From Perilla frutescens (Eukaryota > Streptophyta > Magnoliopsida > Lamiales > Lamiaceae), in assembly GCA_026008535.1 (NCBI GenBank), contig BRKX01000007.1, positions 56,285,001 to 56,349,000 on the forward strand: a DNA stretch of 64,000 nt. The letters run 5' to 3'. The notes under the pieces were generated by a model. That model did not search any database and had not been told where the DNA came from. It saw only the letters and a program-made list of their open reading frames with translations. A program made the position numbers and the translations under genes. Shown here piece by piece: positions 1 through 11,781 of the stretch (position 1 is its first letter; the number at the start of each line of letters is the position of its first letter).

Positions 1-238
1 CTTCACCAAGCTTCACACACGAAATTCCTTCCATAATCCAGCCCTATATCTCGTCCATATTCAGCCCCTTAAACCTTTGGTTGTGTTATATTTTGTGTCA
101 TAGTTCTAGGTATTTTAGTTGTCTAGATTAGCCGTAATTTTGTGTCGGATTGAATCCTTCTTAATTCTGACGTGTTTCGATTTTTAAGTCTTCCGCTACG
201 TCGTTATTATCGTCCTAGTTCGTGTCTGGGTCGTATCA
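1..238 (+). repeat. 3' portion of the 5' LTR of CRM copy 1
   Basis: Bases 1-238 repeat at about 6989-7226 with only scattered substitutions, and both copies end in GTATCA. The rest of this LTR lies to the left of the window. Confidence 0.93.
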
Positions 239-244
239 TAAATT

Positions 245-257
245 TGGCATCAGAGCC
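245..257 (+). other. Primer binding site (initiator-Met tRNA type), CRM copy 1
   Basis: TGGCATCAGAGCC lies six bases after the LTR end. It matches the usual plant initiator-methionine tRNA complement (TGGTATCAGAGCC) with one change. Confidence 0.75.
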
Positions 258-489
258 ACGTCAGCTCTGCTGGTCGTGGTTCAATCCGACGTGTCGTCTT
301 ACGTGTCTTGTTATTTTAATTTTATTTTATCGAGTTGTAATAGCATATCTATCAATTAAAAAAAAAGCAAACGGTCAAAAAAAAGAGAAAAGACCGAAAT
401 CAAAAAAGAAATCAGCAAAAAAAAAAGAGAAAGAGCCGAAATTTAAAAAAAAAAAGAGGTATATTTATTGTGTTACCAATTTGAGTCTT

Positions 490-745
490 GATTTATTTTG
501 GTAATTTCCTTTTAGTATTTCATCTTATTTTGGTAGTTACCTTGTGAGTCTATTTTATTTTTGGAACTTTCCTTCTAAGTTCTATTTTAATTTTGGTAGT
601 TTCCTTCTAGGATAAATCCTTAGTTGGTAACTTCCTTTAGAGTCTTGTTTTATTTTTGGAACTTTCCTTCCAAGTTTCAATTCTTTTTGGTAGTTTCCTT
701 TTGAGTTGTCTTTTAATTTTGGTTCATTCCTTTTAGAGTCTAGTC
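490..745 (+). repeat. Degenerate tandem repeats in the CRM leader
   Basis: About eight loose copies of a T-rich unit with core TTTTGGTAGTTTCCTT recur every 30-45 bases in the untranslated leader. Just upstream, 358-458 is an A-rich purine tract. Reading frames through this stretch are low-complexity shadows. Confidence 0.7.
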
Positions 746-1207
746 CAATTAGGATATTTAGAATTGTGTCACAATTGTGTAACACTTTCCAAATAACCTA
801 TTCTTTCTTTCCTTTTCCTTCCTACTTCTTTCCTTCTACACTTGGGGATCCATCTAACCCTAAGCTACCCTACCCTACTCGACCCCACCTACCCCACACG
901 TCACCTACCCCACATGTCCCCACCCCTTTGCCACATAAGCCACACGCCTCCTACACATCATCATACCATCTCATACATTGATCCTAGTTAGTGATACTCG
1001 TCTACACCTTCGTGCAATTCATCCGTACCCTCGATATTCGACAAGAGTTCTACTCCTCACCATTCCATTATACACGACACACACACTTCACTAAACACTT
1101 TGAGTGCAAACACGAGAGGTAAAATCAAGAGTGAAAACAAACGAGTGAACATGAGGTTGTGAGGTTCTACCTTGTTCTCTTTTACGTTTGTTCATCTTGA
1201 AGGTATC

Positions 1208-4200
1208 ATGAAGAAAGGTACACGATCCGAGTCATCCCAGGCCCCTCCAGTCGACACTCCACCTGTAGATCCACCCCGGAATCCATCCAAAACACCCATG
1301 GAGTCTTCCTCGGATCCACCTGCACCGTGGGATCCTAAGTATTACTTTGAAGCACTGTCCAAACACGTTCAAAGACAACACCAGGCTCTCTCCGACAAGA
1401 TAGATGATTTAGTGCATGCTCTTGAACGCACTAAAACAACGCCCGTTTTCCCTCAAGCCATTTGAGGAAATCAGCGCTTAGAGCGTCAAAACGAGCCTGA
1501 AGAGGAGTACTTTGATGAGAATACTGAAGAATTCGACCGAGGCCGTCGCCCGAGACATGGCAATAGTCGAGATGACTATAATGAAGACCGAATGCTCAAC
1601 AACATCAAAACAAGCATTCCGGAGTTTGAAGGCCTTCACGATCCCGATGTCTACCTAGATTGGGAACGTAAGGTAGAAAAGATTTTCGCATGCTATGACT
1701 TCTCAGAAGCCAAAAAGGTGCAATTAGCATGTTTGGAGTTCAGAGGCTATGCAGCCACTTGGTGGGAGATGCAGCAAGAAAGAAGGTGCAGAAATTGCAA
1801 TCCACCCATCGACAATTGGGAAGAAATGAAAGGATTTATGCGTGGACGCTTCATTCCAGTCCACTATGAAAGAGAGCTTGAGAAGAAGCTCAACCGGATC
1901 AAGCAAGGAACCCGTTCGATTGAAGAGTACCATAAAGAGCTCGAGACTGCCTTGAATCGAGTTGGAACAGAAGAGACCTTGAATGCTACCATCATTCGGT
2001 ACATTGAAGGTATGAATCCCGATATTGCATATGAAGTGGAGCTCCAAGAATTCACAAGCATAGAGAGAATGGTGCAGTACGCATCAATCGTGGGAAAGCA
2101 GTTGCGAGAGGGCCGTCGTCGATCCAGTCAGACTTCAGCCCCTACTCGCCAATCTTGGAGTAAAGGTACACCTTCCACATCACCTTCTACTCCTTCTGTT
2201 GATTCTACTCGACCCCGTGGTCAATCCGGACCTCCGGAACAGCGTTTCGACCGTTCTACACCGCAATCAAGCCGTAGACCCGAGTCTACACCAAGGCCCC
2301 CATTCCAACGGCCCAATCAGCCCAGTCTGGCACCAACTTCAGCCCCTAGTCGAGCCCGAGATGTTCAATGCCATAAATGCCAAGGTTGGGGCCATTTTCA
2401 GAATCAGTGCCCGAACCGACGGGTTCTATTCATCACGGACCAGAATGAGCTCGAATCAGCCAGTGAAGATGATGAACCAGCCAAGGCCGATCCTTCACCT
2501 GAAGAAGACACCCAATATGAACTTGAAGAAGAAGAACCCGAGAATCTTCATGTCAGTTTGGTTTCTATCCGCAGTCTGAACATAAACCGAGAAGAAGAGC
2601 AACAATCACAGCGAGAGAACATCTTCTACATGAAAGTTGCTGTTCAAGGCAAGACTTGCGCAATGATAATTGATAGAGGTAGTGTTATGAATGCAGTAAG
2701 CCAGTACGCAGTCGACAAACTTGGACTTTCCACTGTGAAGCATCCAAATCCATACCGATTGCAATGGCTTACCGAAAGAGGCACAGTTCGTGTAACCGGT
2801 CAGGTACATATATCCTTTTCCATTAGTCGTTATTCTGACACTGTATTATGCGATGTTATTCCCATGGATGCAGCACATATACTTTTAGGGAGACCATGGC
2901 AATTCGATAGACAAGCTGTACACGACGGACTTATGAACACCTACACAGTGAAGAAAGACGGCCGAACCACCATCTTGAAGCCAATGACACCTAAAGCCGT
3001 TCAAGAGGAGCAAGAAATAATGTGCGCAAGGTTCAAAGAGGAGCGTGAGAAGACCGCGGCAGCCGCCATCCGAGCCACCGCCGCGGACAGCCCTCCCACG
3101 GCCGAATCTTCATCTACGCCGCCCCCTACTTCTTCCACAACCATTGCAGCCCCTTCCACACCTCATTCCAGCTCCCACACACTTGGAAAAGGCATGAGTT
3201 CAGCCCTTAAGTCACAAGAGAAGAATCGAGCCCTATTTTGCACAATTAAAGGCGTTGAGAAAGCTATTAAAGCAGGTTTGCCTTTAGTTCTTTTAACTTG
3301 TAAGAACAGTGCTACTAACGATATTTCTTTGCCTAGTGATGTGCAGCCACTTATGAAGGAGTTCGAGGACATATTTCCGGATGAGATTCCAAGTGGATTA
3401 CCTCCAGTTCGTGGGATCGAGCACCAGATTGATTTCATGCCCGGAGCCGTCTTGCCGAATCGTCCAGCCTACCACACGTCGCCTGAAGAAACCAAGGAGA
3501 TAGACCGTCAAGTTAAGGAGCTGTTAGAGAAGAAGCAAATCAGAGAGTCGATGAGCCCATGTGCAGTTCCAGTGATTCTAGTGCCCAAGAAGAACAATGA
3601 ATGGAGAATGTGCATGGATTGCAGAGCCATCAACAAGATAACAGTTAAGTATCGTTTTCCTATTCCTAGACTTGATGATATGCTAGATGAATTAAGTGGA
3701 TCAAATTTTTTTTCTAAAATTGATTTACGATCTGGTTATTTTCAAGTTCGCATGCATGAAGGAGATGAATGGAAAACAGCTTTTAAGACTAAGCATGGAT
3801 TATATGAATGGTTGGTTATGCCTTTTGGTCTCACAAATGCACCGAGCACATTTATGAGATTGATGAACCATGTTTTACGTTATGTTATTGGGAAATATGT
3901 TGTTGTTTACTTTGATGATATCCTGATATACATTCACAGTGCACAGGCGCACCTAGATCACCTTAGGCGCGTATTTTTACTTTTAAGAGATGCTCGATTG
4001 TATGGCAACATGTCTAAGTGTTCTTTTTGTTTGAATGAAGTAGTATTCTTAGGCTTTGTTGTGAGTTGTAGAGGTATTGAGGTTGATCGTTCCAAAATCA
4101 AGGTGATTGAGGAATGGCCAACACCCAAAACCGCGTCTGAAGTTCGATCCTTTCACGGCCTTGCCAGATTTTATCATCGCTTTGTGCACGATTTCTCTAG

Positions 4201-6211
4201 CATTGCCGCGCCTCTTACTGAACTAAGTAAGAAGGATCGCAAGTTTGAATGGGGTAAGCAACAAGAGCATGTGTTTAATACTTTGAAGTCTTTATTGTGT
4301 TCTGCTCCTATTTTGTGTTTACCTGATTTTTCTAAAACCTTTGAGATCGAGTGTGATACCTCCGGGATAGGTATTGGTGTTGTTTTGATGCAGGAAAAAC
4401 GGCCCGTGGCGTACTTCAGTGAGAAGCTCAATGGTGCCGCCTTACGCTATTCGACGTACGATAAAGAGCTATACGCTTTGAAGCGTGCATTGGATACATG
4501 GCAGCACTACTTGTGGCCCAAGGAGTTCGTCATTCACACAGATCATGAGAGCTTAAAACATCTAAAGGGTCAAAGCAACTTGAACAAGCGTCATGCGAGA
4601 TGGGTCGAATTCATCGAGTAGTTTCCATACGTCATCAAGTAAAAGAAAGGAGAAGACAACGTCGTCGCCGATGCCCTCTCTCGAAGGTACATGTTGCTTA
4701 ACCTAATGCATGCTAAGATGCTTGGTTTTGAGTCCATTAAATCCTTGTATGAAATAGATGAATTTTTCAGCCCCATATATGCTAAGTGTTCGAATTCTAC
4801 CAAGTTATTTGATGGATTTTATGTGCATGATAGGTTTTTGTTTAGAGAATCTAAGTTGTGCATTCCTACTTGTTCTATGCGTGAGCTACTTGTTTTAGAA
4901 TCGCATGCAGGAGGATTAATGGGACATTTTGGTGTGCATAAAACATTATCCTTGTTGCATGAGCATTTCTTTTGGCCGCATATGAAACGTGATATTGAAC
5001 GCATGTGTAGTAGATGTATTACTTGCCATAGGTCTAAATCTACTTCGCATCCTTTTGGTTTGTACACGCCTTTGCCTGCTTCATCTAGTCCTTGGATTGA
5101 TTTATCTATGGATTTTATTTTGGGATTGCCTAGATCTAGATCGGGTAAAGATTCTGTATTTGTTGTAGTTGATAGGTTTTCCAAAATGGTGCATTTCATT
5201 GCATGTAGGAAAACTGATGATGCTGTTCAAATAGCCAATTTGTTCTTTATGCATGTTGTTAGATTGCATGGAATTCCTCGTACTATTATTAGTGATAGGG
5301 ATTCTAAATTTTTGGGACATTTTTGGCGCGTTCTTTGAGGAAAGCTAGGTACTAAGTTATTGTTTTCTACTGCATGTCATCCACAAACCGATGGTCAAAC
5401 TGAGGTTGTGAATCGTACTTTAGGAACATTGCTTAGGTCATTGATTAAGAATAATGTGAAGTCATGGGAAGAATGTTTACCTTATGCTAAGTTTGCTTAC
5501 AATCGTGTTATTCATTCTTCTACTAACATGTCTCCATTTGAGGTTGTTTATGGTTTTAATCCACTAACACCTAATGATTTGATTCCTTTACCTGTTGAGC
5601 ATCTAACAAGTGTTAAAGGATTGAAGAGAGCTGATCTTATCAAGGAGATGCATGAGAAAGATAGAGCCCGGATCGAGCATAAAGGAACTCAAACCGCCGC
5701 CGCCCGTAACACTCATCGCAAACGAGTTGTGTTTCAGCCCGGTGATCGAGTTTGGATTCATTTGAGCCCCGGAAGATTTCCTAATCTAAGGAAATCGAAG
5801 TTGTCACCAAGAGGAGATGGTCATTTCACCGTCTTAAGCCGTGTCAATGACAATGCATACTGCATTGATCTACCTGGTGAGTATAAATGTTCTTCAACGT
5901 TTAATGTTGCTGATTTATCTCCGTTTGATGCAGATGAATTCGATCAAGATGATGATCCAAATTCGAGGACGAATTCTTTTCAGCAGGGGGGGAATGATGA
6001 AGCCATGGACAACAAAGATGAAGAAGAACTGGAGTTGCAATTTAGTGGACCAATCACAAGATCAAGAGCTAAGAAGTTGCAAGCTTACATGCAAGTGTTG
6101 ATTCAAAGAAAGCTCGAGATTGGAGATGAAGAAGTCAATAGAAGCAATTCCAAGATAGTTAATTTATTAACTATTGAAGATCAAGATCACACCATGGAGA
6201 ATTACACTTGA
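1208..6211 (+). pseudogene. CRM Gag-Pol polyprotein, four nonsense codons
   Basis: One frame runs from ATG 1208 to TGA 6211 (about 1,667 codons), as in CRM elements, which encode Gag and Pol in a single ORF. Order: gag domain (about 1650-2110), CCHC zinc knuckle CHKCQGWGHFQNQC (about 2370-2410), protease (2672), reverse transcriptase with YFDDIL (about 3908), RNase H (CDTSG near 4355, HTDHESLKHL near 4540), integrase HHCC (about 4900-5025), and the DDE residues D near 5107, D 5294 and E 5402 (35 residues between the last two). Stops are TGA 1463, TAG 4619, TAA 4640 and TGA 5336, with no frameshift. The protease motif reads DRGS where the second CRM copy has DSGS, so the catalytic loop is altered. 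The last ~217 bases lie inside the 3' LTR. Start chosen at ATG 1208 because upstream codons are leader-like. Confidence 0.93.
5985..5994 (+). other. Polypurine tract of CRM copy 1, inside the coding frame
   Basis: AGGGGGGGAA directly precedes the 3' LTR start (TGATGAAG). It is read in frame as part of the integrase tail (QQGGNDE). Confidence 0.88.
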
Positions 6212-7226
6212 AGAGTTGAAGATGAAGAGCAAGTGCACGTGTGCATGGAAGAAGATCGACGTGTGCATGTGTGCTAGTGAATAAAATCGGTCCTATAGTA
6301 TTTAATTATGGGATTGATTTTATCTAGACTATAGTATTTAATTTATTTAATTATAGACTATAGTAGATCAGATTTATTTAATTATTTTGGTAGGAATTTT
6401 CGGTCATAATGTCACATGGTCATAGGTTTGACTAGAATTTTAATTAAGGGAAGAAACTACCTTAAATAGAATTCTAGTTTAGGGAATTTCCTAGTCCAAT
6501 TGGAGATCTATTTGGACTCCAAATTTTCGGTCATTATAGCATAGTTTTCGGCCCTATTAACACTTATAAATAGGTGCCTCATGTCACATTGTTACTTTAG
6601 ACATTGTTGAATTAAATTGCTTTTGCATTCAATTTGTGTCTCAAATCTATTTGTCTTTTGAATACTTTTCACACGAAAATATTCATTCTTGGAGCTAGCA
6701 ACTACAAGTCTTATTCAAGGGTATTGCTCAATTCACTTGAGGGATTGACCGGTATTCGCTATCGAGGAACAACTTGGAGATTTCAACCTTGAAGACGTTC
6801 GTGATTCAAGGAGGTTATCGGGTTGTGAATCACTTCACCACCACCACCGTCCAACACTCTCATTGATGCCAAACCACCCTCCACCGTCGTCCATCATCAC
6901 GGCAGCCTCCAAGTTCAAATTCGACTCCCGTTCGTTTTATCCGTAAGTCCGTTCAAACACTAACATATCCTACCTTCTCCAAACCATTCTTCACCAAGCT
7001 TCACACACGAAATTCCTTCCATAATCCAGCCCTATATCTCGTCCATATTCAGCCCCTTAAACCTTTGGTTGTGTTATATTTTGTGTCATAGTTCTAGGTA
7101 TTTTAGTTGTCTAGATTAGCCCTAATTTTGTGTCGGATTGAATCCTTCTTAATTCTGACGTGTTTCGATTCTTAAGTCTTCCACTACGTCATTATTATCG
7201 TCCTAGTTCGTGTCTAGGTCGTATCA
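5995..7226 (+). repeat. 3' LTR of CRM copy 1 (1232 bp)
   Basis: It begins TGAT and ends ATCA, a short inverted terminal repeat, and starts directly after the polypurine tract. Its first ~217 bases are coding. It carries a TATA box at 6565. Confidence 0.9.
6565..6572 (+). promoter_or_regulatory. LTR promoter TATA box, CRM copy 1
   Basis: TATAAATA followed by GGTG in the middle of the LTR. The CRM copy 2 LTR has the same box in a similar context at 59829. Confidence 0.6.
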
Positions 7227-7249
7227 AAGTTTGAGTTTTAATTTAGGGT

Positions 7250-7500
7250 AAATTGGCTTAAAATACACGAACTTTGGGGTCATTTTGGTTTTTCACACGA
7301 TTTTAAAAATGTAGTTTCAATAACACGAACTTAACCTCTGTTTGTTTTTTCACATGATTTTCAAATTCCGACAAGTGGAATCTGACGTGGCAGCTGGAAC
7401 TGCCACTTGGCAGTCAGAGATGCCACGTGTACATCTACGTGGATATCAAATTGCCTTAAAATACATAAACTTTCGACTGATTTTGGTTTTTCACACAAAT
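7250..7500. repeat. Pair of dispersed direct repeats
   Basis: A unit of about 50 bp starting AAATTGGCTTAAAATAC at 7250 recurs at 7448 (AAATTGCCTTAAAATAC), both followed by TTTTGGTTTTTCACAC. The style is common in plant intergenic repeats. No element could be assigned. The stretch 7501-8887 holds only short open frames and no gene that I recognise. Confidence 0.55.
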
Positions 7501-8887
7501 TAAAAAATATCAATTTTAGTTTTTTTTGCTTTTTTTGTGTAATACAGAAAATTCATCAATTATTACTATAGAGTTGTTGTAGTAGACATTGTGAAATATT
7601 TTGAATTTTCTTAGTTGATGCAATATATAAAATTTAGGTTCGAAAAAATAAATATAATAACTATCGGACCTTTTTAGTTTTCAATTTGAAGAAAAATTTA
7701 AATAATATGACTTAAGCTAGTGTAATGGTATACATAATTGAGTTTCAAAATTTAGAAATTGTAAAATTTCATAAAAATAAATATAAATACATAAATTAAA
7801 AGAAGAAAAGAGAAGAGTCTTTGTCTGGTGGATGGCGTGGAGTCAGTCGAGTTCGGGTCACAACCGGGTAAGGCAAGCTAGGCTTTAGTTGGGTGAGTCG
7901 GTTCAGTGAGTCATTTGCTGCCGGAACTGAGTCTGCGTCGTGTCTTCGTCGTTGTCAATCTGTGAGTGGTGTCTTTGAGATGGTGGTGCTTGGTTATCGA
8001 AGAGTCGCTATTGTGGCTAAACTCATGCCGTGTCGACAGTGAATAGTTGGGCCTGGTATGAGTCAAGTCGGTTGAGTTCGTCTAGTTTGGCCGTTGACAG
8101 AGGGCGGTTAGTTCGCCGGAACCGTGTAAAAGAAGAGGGAGAAAATTTAGGATTTAGGGCTTTGCTTTTAAATTTGGGATTTTTTCTATTTTCTTTCTTC
8201 AGGTATACAGTCGAGAGAGATGGTGGTAGGGGGAGAAAGAGTTGACTTGAGGAACTTTGATTCCCAATTCAACTAGTCGTGATTTTTAAAAAAAGTAGGG
8301 CTGGGTGATTTAATTGTAATTAAATTGTTTGCATCATGACCTCTGTCATTAACTTTTAGAAATGGAAAAAAACCTTAGAAAGTTGGTGAATTCTTTTACG
8401 ACCCAAAAGTGTTTAAAGAATGTTTTGATCCCATAAACTTTTATGAATTCAGAATTGTAGTCCATAACTTCATAAATTATTTATTTAGGCCCATAATTTC
8501 TTATTATTTTTTTAGATTTAATAAAATTAGAATTTAGCCTAAAAAGTTTGTCTAAAGTTTCTATTAAGCCTAGAACTTCATTATTTAGGCTTATAACTTC
8601 ATATTTTTAGAATTATTAAAATTACAATTGGCTTAAATGATTTATTTCAAATTATTTTTATACAAGGTGCGGCGCAATTAGGACCCTCGTCCAGTTTGTG
8701 ATGCTCTGTTCAATCTTACGTGTTCTTTACTCTCAGGTGGGTAAATCTCTGCTTTAAATTTGTATTTTGAAATGGATCATATTATTATTTACGAAAGTAT
8801 ATGATATATGTGCTTTTTGAGAAAGAAAAATGTTGTAATCCTACTTGAATTTATCGTGGATGGAATATGGATAAGAATAACGTTTCG

Positions 8888-9017
8888 TACGCATTAGAAT
8901 AGTGTAATGCACGTACCAAGAGCGTGGCTTACACAACAGAAGATGTATGTCCTACGCATTAGAATAGTGTAACGCACCTACCGAGAGCGTGGCTTACACA
9001 AGAGAAGAGGTATGTCC
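8888..9017. repeat. 65-bp tandem duplication
   Basis: Two head-to-tail copies begin TACGCATTAGAATAGTG at 8888 and 8953, with a few substitutions between them. They lie in non-coding DNA, possibly inside the LTR-like stretch that ends at 9590. Confidence 0.85.
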
Positions 9018-9120
9018 TGTGCACAATGTGATATATCCGAGAAGAAGATGAAGTACCCTAAATCCATTAATTCCTGCGATTTAAATTCAGTTGGATAAAT
9101 AGAAAGAAATGCCCATGATC

Positions 9121-9590
9121 CCCACCACTGAGTACGTTTTAAGAGTGCTCACCCCACATTTTTAAATATTTTCAGGTCAATGATTTTGGAGCGGCGTGAA
9201 GGAAATGGGGGTGAATCTTCTCTAAACATTTTGGTTACTTGACTAGAACTTTTGTACTTGTTGTTTGAAGTAAACTATTTTGAACTTGATATTATGTGTA
9301 TGTTTAGTTGTCTTTTGAAGTAACTTAATGTAGTGGTTGAATATTATGGTTTTACCAATGTTCCAAGTTTGAATTTTGATATTTTAGAACTTATGAGTTA
9401 TTTTTTGATATGATCTAGGAATATAAATTTTGGAAAATATAAATATTGTGTTCAATTTTCTTCTTAGAGTTTCTAGCATGGTTAATTTAATAATTTTTTT
9501 TTATTATTCGAACTGCTATTTTGTTAATAATTTTCCACTTTAAAGAATAGAAAGAGTAACATTTTAAATTATAGAATTTAGGGTGTTACA
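9121..9590 (+). repeat. Probable 3' part of a Tekay/Del-like LTR
   Basis: It ends in GGGTGTTACA, the terminus style of the other Tekay-like LTRs here, and contains a CTCACCCC...TTTTCAGGTCAATG block with GGAGCGGCGTGAAGG, a layout I associate with the downstream part of this LTR class. No primer site follows, so it is a solo LTR or a 3' LTR. The left boundary was not resolved. Confidence 0.35.
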
Positions 9591-9844
9591 ATAATGATAT
9601 CATTATATAATATAGTTAATATAGTTCAGAATCTATAAATTATTTGTGAAGTTGGACATTCTCTCATCAACTGATCTAGAAAAATTATTTGTAGTGCAAT
9701 TTGTCCTAATTGTATTTCACCTTTTTAAAATGTATTCAAACTTGTTATTTGCATATTTTTGAAGAATTGATGAGAGAAAAACGTGGCTCCAATCAAGTAC
9801 TTGAATATGGAATCAATATTTTTCTTTGCATTCATGAAGTTAGG

Positions 9845-11126
9845 TGTTGGTCCGGAACGAGTCTAATAGAGTTTAGAAGGGGGTTGAATAAACTCTTTTC
9901 AAAAATTACTTTAAGATGCGGAAAAAATAAGGGCCTGACTTGTTTTAAACAAGTTTGTACTACAACAATTAATTGTAAGAGCACTTTCAGTTGTGCACAG
10001 TGTTGCAGCTATGTTGTAAGTAGTTGTGAGTAAGATAACTTAAAGCAATGTACAACACGTGATGATTTTATAGAGGTTCGAAGCTGAAACTTCTATGTAC
10101 TCTCTTCCTTCTTCTTGAATGGAAATTTACTATATAACTTGAGATTACACTTTACAAGTTATATAGCAAACGAAAGCTGAACCTGATAACAATGACTTAC
10201 TCGAGACAATTACCTCAGTTGGGTCAATTTCTCACATTTACAGTTTTCGGAAGATAGTTATTGCGGTGACAGTTTCTTTAGCAGTGGCTCACACTTAGAT
10301 GGAAAGTTAGGTACTATTGAAATCTTTACAGGATTTTAGATCTCTTTTGATCTTCAAGAGGGATTCTTGAAACTTTATCAACAGATTGTGCTACTCTAGA
10401 TAAACCGGAGTTGACAACTTTAGAATCAAATGAAAGCTTACAAAGACCGACTCTTCTATTTTGCACTCAAGAAAAGACTAACCTACCGAAGATGGTTTTG
10501 ACACGATGCGACTTATCTTTGCCTTACAGATTGTTATATATCTGTATATCCTAGCTTTCAAGAATGTATGCTTTTCGCAGTGTGTTCACATATGTTTTTA
10601 GTTTGTTTGCATATGTATGTTTGAATTTATACATTCATATCTTGTTTGGTAAGGCTTTCTCATATTTGTAGAGGGTTGTTAAAAAAAAGGCAACTATATG
10701 ACTGTTTACTAGTCTAGAGTAGGTGTGAAGGTAGCCCATCCGCTTATCATTCGGTCACTGCTTCTGTGTTAGTTTCTTGTGACATTTAGTTGAGGAATTG
10801 ATCTTCGGGGCGACTGGCGATTCTTTAGTTTTGCCTTGCTCCATTAGTTGTGAGGATGAAGCAACCAATGCTTATTTCAAATTACTTTAGTGCTGACAAG
10901 TTATGACGTACTTCAGTTAGTATGTGTTAGTTGTCTGCATTTCAGTTTAGTGTCCTCCATTTTGCTTTTGGATTGATCAACTGAAGCTTTCAGTTAACAA
11001 CTTAACTGATGCCTTGAGTTGACTTCTGGATTTTGAGTTTTCAGTTCTGCTTCTTTGTAGTTGTCCTATTTTCTTGATCCCTTGAATATTTGACATATCA
11101 TCAAAACTTATGATATTGTTCTAACA
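9845..11126 (+). repeat. SIRE/Maximus-like Ty1/copia solo LTR (1282 bp)
   Basis: It starts TGTTGGTCCGG, ends GTTCTAACA, and is flanked by the perfect 5-bp duplication TTAGG (9840-9844 and 11127-11131). The AGAAGGGGGTTGAATAAAC block near the 5' end is typical of SIRE-lineage LTRs. No internal region is present, so LTR-LTR recombination removed the body. The termini and duplication are seen directly; the lineage is from recollection of family style. Confidence 0.82.
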
Positions 11127-11422
11127 TTAGGAATCAAGAAAACAAGCATCCATCAAACTAATTTATGTAGAACAATTGTAGTGAACGTTGAGATTGTGAA
11201 AATTATAGAAGAATCAATTGCGGCTAAGGTAAAATAGACTCGAATACAATTTTTATTAGACTTCTGATTACGTTCTTAATTGTTTTATTTATTGGAATTT
11301 GAATACAATTTTTTTTTTGTAATTGAATAAATGTTGTGAATATTCATCTCATAGATTTGAGTTTTTATTTAAATTATTTCAGTGTAAGAAACACTCGACA
11401 TTGTAATTATCTAAATATTATA

Positions 11423-11781
11423 TGAAATACCCCAAATCTAATTATAGAGGCCCAATGAATTTTGTAGGACCCAAATGGTTAAGTTGAGTCCATTATATTA
11501 AAAGGCCCACATGATGGGCTTTCTAGCCCAATTATGATTTCAATTATTTTTCGGAATTATTATCGAGACGAGATGAACAAATACAATAGACGATAGTGCT
11601 CGTCGATACGAACCCATATAACTTGATATCACCCAAATTGGAGTCTAAATGATCAAATTATTAATTAATTTCAAATTTATTTTATAAATTAAGGTTTTTA
11701 TGGAGATGTATAAATACCCTCCATTACCACTTAAACCTCTTTTAGCTCATTTCATTCAAATCAAAATGGGATCAATCATTC
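11423..11781 (+). repeat. Older Tekay-like LTR fragment (U3), insertion target
   Basis: It starts TGAAATACCCC, close to the TGTAATACCCC start of this LTR class, and has a TATA box (TATAAATA, 11709-11716) followed by TCATTCTC. It is interrupted by the solo LTR at 11782 and may resume at 15057. Upstream, 11132-11422 is AT-rich DNA with nothing recognisable. Confidence 0.4.

Larger units (their letters stand above)
1..7226 (+). mobile_element. Ty3/gypsy CRM-clade LTR retrotransposon, copy 1 (5' LTR cut by window edge)
   Basis: Order seen: partial 5' LTR (1-238), primer site, leader, one Gag-Pol frame (1208-6211), polypurine tract inside the frame (5985-5994) and complete 3' LTR (5995-7226). The two LTR copies match over the last ~238 bp with few differences. 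The CRM assignment rests on the RT and integrase style (HGLYEWLVMPFGLTNAPSTF) and on the integrase tail running through the polypurine tract into the 3' LTR, a known CRM trait. The 5' boundary and target duplication lie outside the window. The element is degenerate but not frameshifted, so it is probably a fairly recent insertion. Confidence 0.93.

Noticed and set aside
7227..9844. Host gene with introns
   Set aside because: Some GT/AG-like sites exist, but no coding frame of useful length or recognisable domain was seen, and the right part looks like an LTR end.
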